A program made the translations under genes and the position numbers. The notes under the pieces were generated by a model. That model did not search any database, had not been told where the DNA came from, and saw only the letters and a program-made list of their open reading frames with translations. DNA of 36,025 nt, from NCBI GenBank assembly GCA_021780075.1, contig JAJXZL010000012.1:1-36025 (forward strand), given 5' to 3'. The DNA is from Acidobacteriota bacterium (lineage in GTDB: Bacteria; Acidobacteriota; Terriglobia; Terriglobales; Acidobacteriaceae). Of this stretch, positions 15,266 to 24,165 are shown piece after piece (within the stretch, counting starts at the first letter, position 1; the number at the start of each line of letters is the position of its first letter).

Positions 15266-17800
15266 ATGCGCAAACTTCCCATCCTCGCTCTGCTGCTTGC
15301 TTCGATCACCGCACCGGCGCAAGGCCCCAAGTCAGCCGCTGGCTCCTCCGCGCTGCCCACGGTAGGCGCGAAGACCGCGCAGATGAAGCGTCTCTCAGGC
15401 TTTCTCTCGCTCGATTGGGACGCGCGGAGCGGTAGGCTCTACATGGAGATTCCGCGCCTGGGGCTCGATGGCAGCAGCCCGGACATGCTCTATGTGAACT
15501 CTCTGCCGTATGGCACAGGCTCAAACGACCTCGGCCTCGACCGCGGCCAGGTTTCAGCGGGTCGCATCGTGCGCTTCATGCGAAGCGGACCGAAGGTGCT
15601 GCTGGTCGAGCGGAATATGGCTTTCCGCGCGTCGAGCACCGACCCGGACGAGCAGCTCGCTGTCAAGCAGTCCTTCCCGGAATCTGTTCTGTGGGGCTTT
15701 ACCGTTGCTGCCGAGTCGCCGCAGGGCGATGTGCTCATCGACGCCACCGACTTCTTTTTGCACGACGCGCACGGCGTCTCCGACACCCTGGCCCGGCTGA
15801 AGCAGGGCGCGTATAAGGTGGACGCAACCCGCTCCACCATTGCGCTTGACGACACCAAAACATTCCCGAAGAACACCGAGGTGGAAGCCGAGCTTACGTT
15901 CACCACCGAAGGCCTTGCGGAAGGAGACTTCGTCAACGACGTCACGCCCGATCCGCACGCCATGACCGTTCGCGAACGGACTTCCTTCGTTGAGCTGCCG
16001 CCGCCCGGCTTTACGCCTCGGCGCTTCAATCCGCAGGCGGGATATTTCCCCAGCGGCTATCGGGACTATACAGCGCCCCTTGGCGAGCCGCTTGATCAGC
16101 TCTTCATCCTGCGCCATCGCCTTCAAAAGAAGGACGCCAACTGCGTCTCAGCCTGCGAAGCCGTCGCGCCGATTCAGTACTATGTCGATCGCGGTGCGCC
16201 AGAGCCCATCCGTACTGCACTGCTTGAAGGCGCGCGCTGGTGGGATCAGGCATTTCAGGCTGCCGGATGGGCCAAGGGCACCTTTCGCGTAGACCTTCTC
16301 CCCGCCGGCGCTGACCCGATGGACGTGCGCTACAACATCATCCAGTGGGTCCATCGCTACACCCGCGGCTGGAGCTACGGCGAGGCCGTCGCCGACCCGC
16401 GCACAGGCGAGATCATTAAGGGCAATGTTACGCTTGGATCCTTGCGCGTCCGTCAGGACTACATGATTGCGGAAGCGCTCCTGTCGCCTTACAAGAATTC
16501 ATCCTCTGCGGTGGACGCTGCGTCCGGAGCAGCGCCACGCTCCGGCGTCAATCCCATGCTGCAGATGGTGCTGGCGCGCATCCGCCAGTTGGCCGCCCAC
16601 GAAACAGGCCACACGCTGGGCCTTGCGCACAATTTTGCTGCGTCGAGCGTCTCGCAGGGCGACAGCGTTATGGACTACCCTCATCCATACATCACGCTCG
16701 ATGACAACGGCCGCGTTGACGCTTCACATGCCTATGCCGTCAATATCGGCGCTTGGGACAAGGTGACCATCAACTACGGCTACCGCCAGTTTGCTCCGCA
16801 TATGACTGCCGAAGCTGAGAAGGCTGCGTTGAACAAGATTCTCAGCGATGCGGATCGCGCAGGCCAGATGTTCATCACAGATGAAGACGCCAGGCCCCTC
16901 GGTTCCGCGCATCCGCTGGCACATCTGTGGGACAACGGTAATGACCCTGCAGCCGAACTCGAGCGAGTGCTGGCTGTGCGAGCAACTGCCTTGAAGAACT
17001 TTGGCGAAGACGCCATCAAGCCCGGTACCCCGATGGCCCAGCTCGAGCAGACGCTGGTGCCGCTCTATCTCTATCATCGCTACCAGACTGAAGCCGCCAT
17101 CAAGGAAATCGGCGGCCTGAATTACCGCTACGGCCTGCGCGGCGACGGCCTGCCGAACCCGTCCATCCTCGATCCCGCTGAGCAGCGCAAGGCCCTTGCG
17201 GCTGTTCTCAAAACGCTCACGCCGGAAATCCTTACGCTGCCAGAATCGTTGCTGCGCCTGTTGCCGCCTGTGCCTCCCGGCTACCCGCGCACTCAGGAGT
17301 CCTTCCCATCACATACCGGTCTCACCTTCGACCCCGTAGCCGCTGCCGAATCCGCTGCGGACCTCACGCTCAAGGCGCTTCTTGATCCTGCCCGCGCCAG
17401 CCGCCTGATCGAGTACCACATGCGCATGCCGGCGTCGCCATCGCTCCGCGGTGTTCTTGAAGCGATTTCCTCCACCGTCGCCGAGCGGCCGGAATCCGGC
17501 CACAGCATGTCCTCTGAGGTTGAGCGTGCCGTTGAATTCCGCGCACTTGAAGCAATGCTCTCGCTCGCTGTTAATCCAGCTGCTTCCAGGCAGGCGCGCT
17601 CCATCACCCGCTGGCACATCGCAGACCTGCTCAAACAGCTGACTGCTGCGCCCGCGCTTAAAGACTCGGCCGAGGCAATCCATCGCGCCGCTCTCATCGA
17701 CCGCATCAACAGGTTCGAGCATGACCCAGCCGGATTCGTACCTGCCAAGCCCGTCGAAGCTCCGGCAGGTATGCCCATCGGGGACGACGAAGATTTTTAG
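15266..17800 (+). CDS. Secreted zinc-dependent metalloprotease (DUF5117/DUF4953 type)
   Basis: About 844 residues with a signal peptide (MRKLPILALLLASITAPAQG). The zinc site is the extended metzincin-like H-E-T-G-H-T-L-G-L-A-H at about 445-455, preceded by the long N-terminal DUF5118/DUF5117-like region (GFLSLDWDARSGRLYMEIP and following) and followed by MDYPHPYI, which contains the Met-turn-like M-D-Y. This is the architecture of large acidobacterial and Bacteroidetes metalloproteases of unknown substrate. I chose the ATG at 15266 over the GTG at 15251 because it begins the signal peptide directly. It could supply peptides to the downstream uptake genes. It is transcribed alone, convergent with the next gene. 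Confidence 0.85.
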   Translation: MRKLPILALLLASITAPAQGPKSAAGSSALPTVGAKTAQMKRLSGFLSLDWDARSGRLYMEIPRLGLDGSSPDMLYVNSLPYGTGSNDLGLDRGQVSAGRIVRFMRSGPKVLLVERNMAFRASSTDPDEQLAVKQSFPESVLWGFTVAAESPQGDVLIDATDFFLHDAHGVSDTLARLKQGAYKVDATRSTIALDDTKTFPKNTEVEAELTFTTEGLAEGDFVNDVTPDPHAMTVRERTSFVELPPPGFTPRRFNPQAGYFPSGYRDYTAPLGEPLDQLFILRHRLQKKDANCVSACEAVAPIQYYVDRGAPEPIRTALLEGARWWDQAFQAAGWAKGTFRVDLLPAGADPMDVRYNIIQWVHRYTRGWSYGEAVADPRTGEIIKGNVTLGSLRVRQDYMIAEALLSPYKNSSSAVDAASGAAPRSGVNPMLQMVLARIRQLAAHETGHTLGLAHNFAASSVSQGDSVMDYPHPYITLDDNGRVDASHAYAVNIGAWDKVTINYGYRQFAPHMTAEAEKAALNKILSDADRAGQMFITDEDARPLGSAHPLAHLWDNGNDPAAELERVLAVRATALKNFGEDAIKPGTPMAQLEQTLVPLYLYHRYQTEAAIKEIGGLNYRYGLRGDGLPNPSILDPAEQRKALAAVLKTLTPEILTLPESLLRLLPPVPPGYPRTQESFPSHTGLTFDPVAAAESAADLTLKALLDPARASRLIEYHMRMPASPSLRGVLEAISSTVAERPESGHSMSSEVERAVEFRALEAMLSLAVNPAASRQARSITRWHIADLLKQLTAAPALKDSAEAIHRAALIDRINRFEHDPAGFVPAKPVEAPAGMPIGDDEDF

Positions 17801-17852
17801 CATTCTGAGTCAGTACTGAACTGAATAAATAGCGACAAGAGGATCCGTTACC

Positions 17853-17927
17853 GCACTCTCGATCCCGCCGAAGTATGCAGTGTCGGAAGTGGTGGGGTTC
17901 ATCAAGGGGAAGAGCGCGATTCACTTG
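17853..17927 (+). pseudogene. tnpA: Fragment of an IS200/IS605-type (Y1) transposase
   Basis: The 25 codons at 17853-17927 read A-L-S-I-P-P-K-Y-A-V-S-E-V-V-G-F-I-K-G-K-S and then A-I-H-L. That is the very conserved middle of IS200 TnpA transposases and their REP-associated relatives, just before the region with the catalytic tyrosine. Neither the HUH motif upstream nor the tyrosine helix downstream is present, and there is no start. It is a dead relic in the 213-nt gap between two convergent genes; the rest of that gap shows nothing. Confidence 0.75.
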
Positions 17928-18013
17928 ACGATTGGCGGTAGTACCCTGAGAACGAGTCTTCTGGTTCCATGATCGAAATGACAGGCGCACGCCCTGCATT
18001 TTGAAAAAACAAC

Positions 18014-19723
18014 TTATCGCTGGTAGATCAGTTTGCCGTCGAAGATAGTCATGTCGACTTTGGTTTTCTCGATGGCTTCGGGTGGGATGGTGAAGATGTC
18101 TTCGGAGAGAACGATCAAGTCTGCGAGCTTACCGGGCTCGATGGAGCCTTTGACCTTCTCCTGATGCTCGGCGTAGGCGGAGCCGATGGTGTAGGCGTGG
18201 ACGGCCTGGGCGACGGTAATGCGTTGCTCCGGGGTCCAGCCGCTGGGGTTTTTGCCGTCGAGGGTGCGGCGGGTGACGGCGGCGTAGATGCCGATGAGAG
18301 GCGAGAGGGGAGCGACGGGCCAATCGGAACCGAAGCAGACGGTGGCTCCGGAGTCGATGAGGGAGCGGAAGGCGTAGGTGGTCTTGATGCGCTCGGGACC
18401 AACACGACTCTCGGCCCAGCGGCCATCATCGATGGCGTGGTAGGGCTGTACTGAAGCGATGACGTGGAGCTGGGCGAAGCGGGGGATGTCAGCCAGCAGC
18501 AGCGTCTGGGCGTGCTCGATGCGAAAGCGGCGGTCGCGGGGGCCGTCTTGCTGTTCAAGGCGCTCGTAGAAGTCGAGGATGGTGTGGTTGGCGCGGTCGC
18601 CGATGGCGTGGGTGATGAGCTGCAGCCCGGCTTTGTCGGCAAGCTGGAAGCTGGCGAACATCTTTTGCGGATTGCGGAGCTGGTCGGAGGCAATGCCGTA
18701 GTTGGACGGATTGTCCGAATACGGCTGTGTGAACCAGGCGGTAGATGCGCCGAGGCCGCCATCGGCGAAGCTTTTGAGGCTGCCGATGCGGAAATAGGGA
18801 TTGCCGAAGCCGGCCTGGATGCCGAGGTCGGCGAGCTGGCTGCCGTAGTTGAGGGATAGGGCTTCGGCCACGCGCACCTGAAGCTTACCCTGGCGATGGA
18901 GATCCTGGATGGCCCGCAGACGGAGGGGGCCTTCGGTGTCGTCGGCGGAGATGGCCATGTCCTGCACACTGGTGACGCCGTTGCGCTCGGCCACCTTCTG
19001 CATCGCGAGGAAGTCGCGTTCGACTTGCTCCAACGTGGCCGGCGGAACGACGTCCAGGATGAGGGCCTTGGCCGCATCTTTGAAGATACCGGTGGGGTTG
19101 CCATCCTTGTCGCGCAGGATGACGCCGCCGGGAACGTCTTTGGTATTGCGATCGACGTGCGCCAGTTCCATGGCCTTGCGGTTGGCGAGCAGCATGTGCA
19201 GGTCGGTGCGGCTCACGGCGACGGGATTGTCGGGGGTGACGTCGTCGATAAGCTCGTGCGCGGGCACGGCACGCGAGGGCCAGCGCTGCTCATCCCAAAG
19301 TCCGTTGAGAATCCATTGGCCTTTGGGGATTGATTTGGCGTAGGCGGCGAGACGGTTGCGGAAGTCCTGCGGCGATTGCGAGGAGGTGAGGTGGACGCCG
19401 AGCTCATCTTCACCGCCGACCATCACGTGCACATGAGCGTCGTTGAAGCCGGGCAGCACGCGGCGTCCGTTGAGATGAATGATGCGGGTACCGGAGCCGG
19501 CGAGCCTTAGAATCTCGGCGGTTGTGCCGACGGCGACGAACTTGTTGCCGTCGATGGCTACCGCCTCCACCTCAGGATGGGCGGGATCTTCGGTGGTGAT
19601 TTTGCCGTCGACCAGCAGGAGGGCAGCTGAGCCGGAGGGCTGGGCGGAGGATGGGCGGACGGTTGCAATGACGGCGAGAAGAGCCAGAGAAAGAAGCGGG
19701 AGAGCTGAGGTCAGGCGTCGCAC
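18014..19723 (-). CDS. Exported amidohydrolase of the YtcJ (Amidohydro_3) family
   Basis: A 569-residue enzyme with a signal peptide (about 1-27, cleavage after SSA). It has the complete metal-dependent hydrolase set: H97-x-H99 (NDAHVHV), LKSFADGGLGAS, the histidine in THAIGDRAN, IEHAQ, and the catalytic aspartate in FGSDWPV, ending with GSIEPGKLADLIVLSEDIF. YtcJ-type enzymes hydrolyse amide bonds in N-acyl or formamide substrates; the actual substrate is unknown. It stands alone on the minus strand. Three more amidohydrolase-type genes lie within 12 kb, suggesting a shared catabolic theme. Confidence 0.88.
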   Translation of the reverse strand: MRRLTSALPLLSLALLAVIATVRPSSAQPSGSAALLLVDGKITTEDPAHPEVEAVAIDGNKFVAVGTTAEILRLAGSGTRIIHLNGRRVLPGFNDAHVHVMVGGEDELGVHLTSSQSPQDFRNRLAAYAKSIPKGQWILNGLWDEQRWPSRAVPAHELIDDVTPDNPVAVSRTDLHMLLANRKAMELAHVDRNTKDVPGGVILRDKDGNPTGIFKDAAKALILDVVPPATLEQVERDFLAMQKVAERNGVTSVQDMAISADDTEGPLRLRAIQDLHRQGKLQVRVAEALSLNYGSQLADLGIQAGFGNPYFRIGSLKSFADGGLGASTAWFTQPYSDNPSNYGIASDQLRNPQKMFASFQLADKAGLQLITHAIGDRANHTILDFYERLEQQDGPRDRRFRIEHAQTLLLADIPRFAQLHVIASVQPYHAIDDGRWAESRVGPERIKTTYAFRSLIDSGATVCFGSDWPVAPLSPLIGIYAAVTRRTLDGKNPSGWTPEQRITVAQAVHAYTIGSAYAEHQEKVKGSIEPGKLADLIVLSEDIFTIPPEAIEKTKVDMTIFDGKLIYQR

Positions 19724-19800
19724 GGAATCCTCCGGTCATTCACTAGCAGCAGGGTTGCGGGGGAGCGCGTCTGGCTGCGGCGGCGCTCCACGGCGCTGGC

Positions 19801-20442
19801 TCAAGGGCGATTCTCATTGTAACGGCGGGTCATTGAGCCAAGGGCGCGGTCGCGGGGGTTGTCGGATGCCAGCAGGCGATCGGCAACGGCGAGCGCGTCG
19901 CGCTTTGGCTCGTCCTGGCCGAGCTTGAACTTGGCTTCCAGGCGCTCTATCTGAAATTCGAATCCGAGGATGGCGGGAAGGCGGCGGGTGATGTCCTTCT
20001 CGGGAATCTCGCTGGTCTTCCAACTGTCGGGATAATGCGATTCGCTGATCGAGGTGAGCTCTTCAAGCGCACTGCGGAGTTGCTCCTGGCTATGGAAGGT
20101 GATGGAGCCGTAGCAGTGCACCGAGGCGTAGTAGACGGTGGGGGGCATGTCGCGGCCGGGATACCAGCTAGACGTGACGTAGCTGCTGGGGCCTTCAAAG
20201 ATGACGAGCTGGGATGATGGATTGTGCAACAGCGCGGCGGAGTGGGCGTTGGCGCGAGCGATGTGGCTGGTGAGGTAGCGGCGCTGGCGGGAGAGCACAA
20301 ACTGGAGGTTCGTAGCCAGAGGACCGCCCTGCACACCGGAGTCCAGGGTTCCATTGGAGACCAGGAGTCCCCAGGGGTTTTGCTCGATCAGTTCGAAGAC
20401 GTCCTTTTCAGAGTCGGGTTTCCAGCAATCACGGACAAACAT
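19801..20442 (-). CDS. PaiB-like FMN-binding protein
   Basis: About 213 residues from the ATG at 20442. PaiB proteins belong to the FMN-binding split-barrel family and were first described as negative regulators of protease and sporulation genes in Bacillus. Matching features are the opening M-F-V-x-x-x-W-K-P, LIEQNPWGLLVSNG, ATNLQFVL, TSHIARANAH and the hallmark SSYVTSSWYPGRDMPPTVYYASVHCYG. I prefer the start at 20442 because GGAG lies seven bases upstream and the length fits the family; the ATG at 20529 has no ribosome site. It is divergent from the TonB receptor. Confidence 0.82.
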   Translation of the reverse strand: MFVRDCWKPDSEKDVFELIEQNPWGLLVSNGTLDSGVQGGPLATNLQFVLSRQRRYLTSHIARANAHSAALLHNPSSQLVIFEGPSSYVTSSWYPGRDMPPTVYYASVHCYGSITFHSQEQLRSALEELTSISESHYPDSWKTSEIPEKDITRRLPAILGFEFQIERLEAKFKLGQDEPKRDALAVADRLLASDNPRDRALGSMTRRYNENRP

Positions 20443-20954
20443 TGTGGGGCTCCAGTAGCCGAAATGGGGGGGAAAGCGCCATCCAAAAACCCAAGGATTG
20501 CGGGGTGGATGCTTGGCACCAGTGTTCATATGGAATCTAACCAGAAGAATGGGGCCAGTAAAGGTCCAGATAACGGCGGTGGGCTGAGGCCAGGGAGAAA
20601 ATGCGGAACCATTGTAAATAGGGACGCATCAGGATGTTCTAAGGGAATTGGTGAGGCGGTATAGCGGGCCCTGAAAGTATCTGGACTCATTTATTAATAT
20701 AAAACTGGCTCTTTACTGGAGCCAGTGTCCAATGCAGAATCGTCCCTAACATAAATCAGACCTCCTGGGCTGAGGAACTGCTGCTCGACGTCCCGGGGGC
20801 CTCTTCTTTGCATCCACATGCGATGCAGATGGTTTCCCTGTACGACTTCGTCGGCATTTTCCGGCGCGAGACCGCACCGCGCATGGTGCACGGGGCATGC
20901 GGCAGGTGCGGGTAGCATACTGAAGCGAAAATCGAAGATTTTGAGGACGGTTCA
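20443..20954. promoter_or_regulatory. Divergent control region with MocR-type motif and hairpin
   Basis: This 512-nt region separates the PaiB-like gene (leftward) from the TonB receptor (rightward) and holds no gene. TATCTGGACTCAT at 20678-20690 matches motifs found before the MocR regulator and before rocA. It is followed by AT-rich TTTATTAATATAAA and a perfect inverted repeat, ACTGGCTC (20704-20711) and GAGCCAGT (20719-20726). CTGG half-sites thus recur about every 20 nt, which would suit a MocR dimer. The receptor gene starts 229 nt later. Binding is inferred. Confidence 0.4.
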
Positions 20955-23900
20955 ATGCGGATGAGGAGATCTCTCTCTCTCTTGTGGATTGGATTCGCGG
21001 CGCTGTTGCTGTTGCCGGCGGGTTCTATGGCCTGGGGGCAAAGCGCGACCATCAGCGGCATCGTGACCGATGCCTCGGGGGCGGTGGTGCCGAATGCGAA
21101 GGCGGTTCTGGTGAGCCAGTCTACGCAGGAGAAGCTGGTGACGACGAGCAACAAGGTGGGCGTGTACACGCTGGCCGGGGTTGCGCCTGGGACCTACAAT
21201 CTGACGGTTTCTGCGGCGGGATTCAAGACGGAGACCAGGACCGGCATCACGGTGAACGTGGGCGGCAAGCTCTCGCTGGACGTGCAGCTAAGCGTGGGCT
21301 CGGCGGACCAGGAAGTGACGGTGAACGGGAGTGGCGAGAACATCAACACGACGGATGCCAGCGTCAGCACCGTGGTGGACCGCAACTTTGTGCAGAACCT
21401 GCCGTTGAACGGGCGCAGCTTTCAGTCGCTGATCACCGTGACGCCGGGCACCGAGGTGGTGCCGTCGCAGGGGCAGGGATCGAGCGGCGAGATTAGCGTG
21501 AACGGGCAGCGCACAGAGGCCAACTATTACACGGTGGATGGCGTGAGCGTGGATACGGGCGCGACGGTTTCGAGCTCGGGTGCCATCGGCGGAGGTTTCT
21601 CAGGGGCTACGCCGCAGGAGAGCGCGCTGGGCACGACGCAGAGCATTATCTCGATCGATGCGCTGGAGGAGTTCCGGGAGTCGACATCGTCGTATTCGGC
21701 GGAGTATGGCCGCACACCGGGCGGGCAGTTCAGCTTTATCTCGCGCTCGGGAACCAACCAGCTCCATGGGTCCGCGTACGATTACGTCCGCAACGATGCA
21801 TTGGACGCGAAGAACTTCTTTGATACGACCAAGCTTGCAGAGCGCCAGAACGACTTTGGTGGCTCGCTGGGCGGGCCGCTCTCGATTCCGCATCTCTATA
21901 ATGGCCGCGATAAGACGTTCTTCTTCTTTTCATACGAGGCGCTGCGACTGCAGAATCCGCAGGCATCGCAGCTCTACGAGGTACCGAGCGATACGCTACG
22001 CACGACCGCGCCCACTGTGCTGGGGCCGTTTTTGTCGGCTTTCCCCACGCAGCACAACCCCGATCTCGGCAACGGCCTGGCGTACTTCACGTCGGGCTAC
22101 TCGGCGCCAAGCAGCCTGGATGACCGCAATATCCGCGTCGATCACTCGTTCAACGACCGCTTCAAGCTGTTTGGACGCTACACAGATGTGCCTTCGAATG
22201 CGGAGACGCGGCAGCCGACCGACCTGGCGGAAGTGAACAACACGGTGCGCAACGTGAAGATGGCGGTGCTGGGGCTGGATTCGGTGCTGAAGAATTCGAT
22301 GGTCAACGAGCTTCGCTTTGGGCTCACGGGCAACGACTTCAAGGCGCAGCACTACTTTGACAACTTTGGCGGGGCGACGCCGCTGAGCATCAGCACGGCG
22401 CCGGGATTGACGAACGGCGACTGGATGACGTTCTTCCTGTTCTACGGAACGTATCCCTATTACCTCGTGGAGCCGCAGTCGAATAGGCAGCGTCAGATCA
22501 ATGTTGTGGACTCATTTACGCAGACGCTGGGCCGGCACACGCTGAAGTACGGCGTTGACTATCGACGCCTGGTGACATCGGAAGAGCTTCCGCCGCTATG
22601 GGAGATCACGTTCTATACGAGCGAGAGCCAGGTGCTGAACAATGCTCCGGCAGGACTGATTGTCTACAACCAGTCGATCAACATGAAGGCGCTGACGCCG
22701 AACTTCTCAGCGTACCTGCAGGATGAGTGGAAGGTGACGAACCGGCTGAGCGCGTCACTGGGGCTGCGCTGGGACGTGAATCCCGCGCCCACAGACCTGA
22801 ATGGCAACCAGCCGTACACGGTTACGCAGATTAGCAACCTTGCGACCACGCAGGCGGCACCGAAGGGAACGGCGCTGTGGAAGACCACCTATAACAACAT
22901 TGCGCCGCGCATCGGCCTTGCCTACCAGGTTCACCAGACGCCTGGATTCGAGACGGTAGTGCGCGCCGGCGGCGGCATCTTCTACGATACGGGCACGACG
23001 CAGAGCGCGCAGAGCTACTACGGGATTGGCACCACGGGCGTGGGTTTTTACAGCGGTCCGTTCCCGGCTTCACAGGCCCAGGTGCAGAGCACGCCCAAGC
23101 CGAGCGCCAGCGCGCCGTACAATGCGCCAATCTTCGGCTACGATCCCAATCTGAAGCTGCCTTACACGGAAGAGTGGAACCTGGCGCTGGAACAAGGACT
23201 GGGCGCGTCGCAGACGCTGACGGTGAACTACGTGGGGTCGGCGGGGCGGCGCATGCTGGTGCAGCGTGAGTACTTCCCTCAAACGTTTGGCAACCAGGCG
23301 TTCTCGTCGGGCAATGGCCTCTACATTACCAACAACGCGGCCAATTCCAACTACAACGCGCTGCAGGTGCGCTTTGATCGCCAGATGTCGCACGGGCTTC
23401 AGCTCCTGGGCTCGTACACGTGGTCGCACTCGATCGATACCGCATCGTCAAACTTCCTGGTCTATTACCTTGAGCGCGGGCCGTCGGACTTCGATATCCG
23501 CAACAACTTCCAGGCGGCGCTGAGCTACCAGGTGGGCGGCCACTACACGAATCGCGCTGTTGCCTACGCGCTGCAGCACTGGGCGATCGACAGTCGTATC
23601 TCGGCACGTTCGTCGCTGCCGGTGGACGTGGCACAGCAGGTCAGCGGGGTTACGTCTTCGGGAACGTCGATCATCTACCACCCCAATCGGGTGGCCAATC
23701 AGCCGCTTTATTTGACGGGCAGTCAGTACCCTGGCGGCCGCGTGATCAACTACAACGCATTTGCGCCGACGAATAATACAGAAGGAAACGCCGGGCGCAA
23801 TAGCGCGCGCGGCTTCGATGCAGCGCAGATGGACATCACGATGCGGCGCGACTTTCCGTTCACGGAGCGGGTGGGTATGGAGTTCCGGATGGAAGGCTAC

Positions 23901-24071
23901 AACGTGTTCAACCATCCCATCTACGGTTCCATTTACAACTCGCTCTCCGACGGCCAGGCCCTGTTCGGCGCGGCCTACAACACGGAGAACGAGCAACTCG
24001 GTGGCCTCGGCGCGCTTTACCAGGTGGGTGGACCGCGCTCCATGCAGGCTTCACTGCGGCTGCACTTCTAA
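20955..24071 (+). CDS. TonB-dependent receptor with carboxypeptidase-like N-terminal domain (Oar-like)
   Basis: A 1038-residue outer-membrane receptor. The signal peptide covers about 1-28, then a CarboxypepD_reg/CNA-B-like beta-sandwich at about 31-115 (ATISGIVTDASGAVVPNAKA ... VGVYTLAGVAPGTYNLTVSAAGF), a plug domain (about 130-270, with NLPLNGRSFQSL) and a large beta-barrel ending in the terminal aromatic residue of LRLHF. This is the expanded Oar-like receptor class of Acidobacteria, thought to import peptides or glycans with energy from TonB. The ATG at 20955 has GAGG upstream. A strong terminator follows, so it is probably transcribed alone from the control region containing the MocR-type motif. 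The substrate is unknown; neighbours suggest peptides. Confidence 0.92.
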   Translation: MRMRRSLSLLWIGFAALLLLPAGSMAWGQSATISGIVTDASGAVVPNAKAVLVSQSTQEKLVTTSNKVGVYTLAGVAPGTYNLTVSAAGFKTETRTGITVNVGGKLSLDVQLSVGSADQEVTVNGSGENINTTDASVSTVVDRNFVQNLPLNGRSFQSLITVTPGTEVVPSQGQGSSGEISVNGQRTEANYYTVDGVSVDTGATVSSSGAIGGGFSGATPQESALGTTQSIISIDALEEFRESTSSYSAEYGRTPGGQFSFISRSGTNQLHGSAYDYVRNDALDAKNFFDTTKLAERQNDFGGSLGGPLSIPHLYNGRDKTFFFFSYEALRLQNPQASQLYEVPSDTLRTTAPTVLGPFLSAFPTQHNPDLGNGLAYFTSGYSAPSSLDDRNIRVDHSFNDRFKLFGRYTDVPSNAETRQPTDLAEVNNTVRNVKMAVLGLDSVLKNSMVNELRFGLTGNDFKAQHYFDNFGGATPLSISTAPGLTNGDWMTFFLFYGTYPYYLVEPQSNRQRQINVVDSFTQTLGRHTLKYGVDYRRLVTSEELPPLWEITFYTSESQVLNNAPAGLIVYNQSINMKALTPNFSAYLQDEWKVTNRLSASLGLRWDVNPAPTDLNGNQPYTVTQISNLATTQAAPKGTALWKTTYNNIAPRIGLAYQVHQTPGFETVVRAGGGIFYDTGTTQSAQSYYGIGTTGVGFYSGPFPASQAQVQSTPKPSASAPYNAPIFGYDPNLKLPYTEEWNLALEQGLGASQTLTVNYVGSAGRRMLVQREYFPQTFGNQAFSSGNGLYITNNAANSNYNALQVRFDRQMSHGLQLLGSYTWSHSIDTASSNFLVYYLERGPSDFDIRNNFQAALSYQVGGHYTNRAVAYALQHWAIDSRISARSSLPVDVAQQVSGVTSSGTSIIYHPNRVANQPLYLTGSQYPGGRVINYNAFAPTNNTEGNAGRNSARGFDAAQMDITMRRDFPFTERVGMEFRMEGYNVFNHPIYGSIYNSLSDGQALFGAAYNTENEQLGGLGALYQVGGPRSMQASLRLHF

Positions 24072-24087
24072 AGCCCGGAAGGTGGTG

Positions 24088-24130
24088 GGCAAGCGGGCGG
24101 TCTCGCAGATGCGGGAGCGCCCGTTTTGCC
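24088..24130 (+). terminator. Intrinsic terminator after the TonB receptor
   Basis: A GC-rich stem, 24094-24106 against 24111-24123 (11 Watson-Crick pairs, one wobble, one mismatch, loop AGAT), is followed by TTTT at 24124-24127. Flanking GGCAA and TTGCC extend the stem. Confidence 0.75.
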
Positions 24131-24165
24131 TTGCGGGAATATTCTGAATGGGGGAGTGGGATCGA

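Noticed and set aside
18115..19104. 329-residue Ser/Pro-rich minus-strand frame
   Set aside because: Shadow of the YtcJ-type amidohydrolase, which has full motifs and a signal peptide in its own frame.
20984..21496. Glycine-rich plus-strand protein inside the TonB receptor
   Set aside because: Out-of-frame shadow of the receptor gene; composition is explained by the receptor's codon usage.
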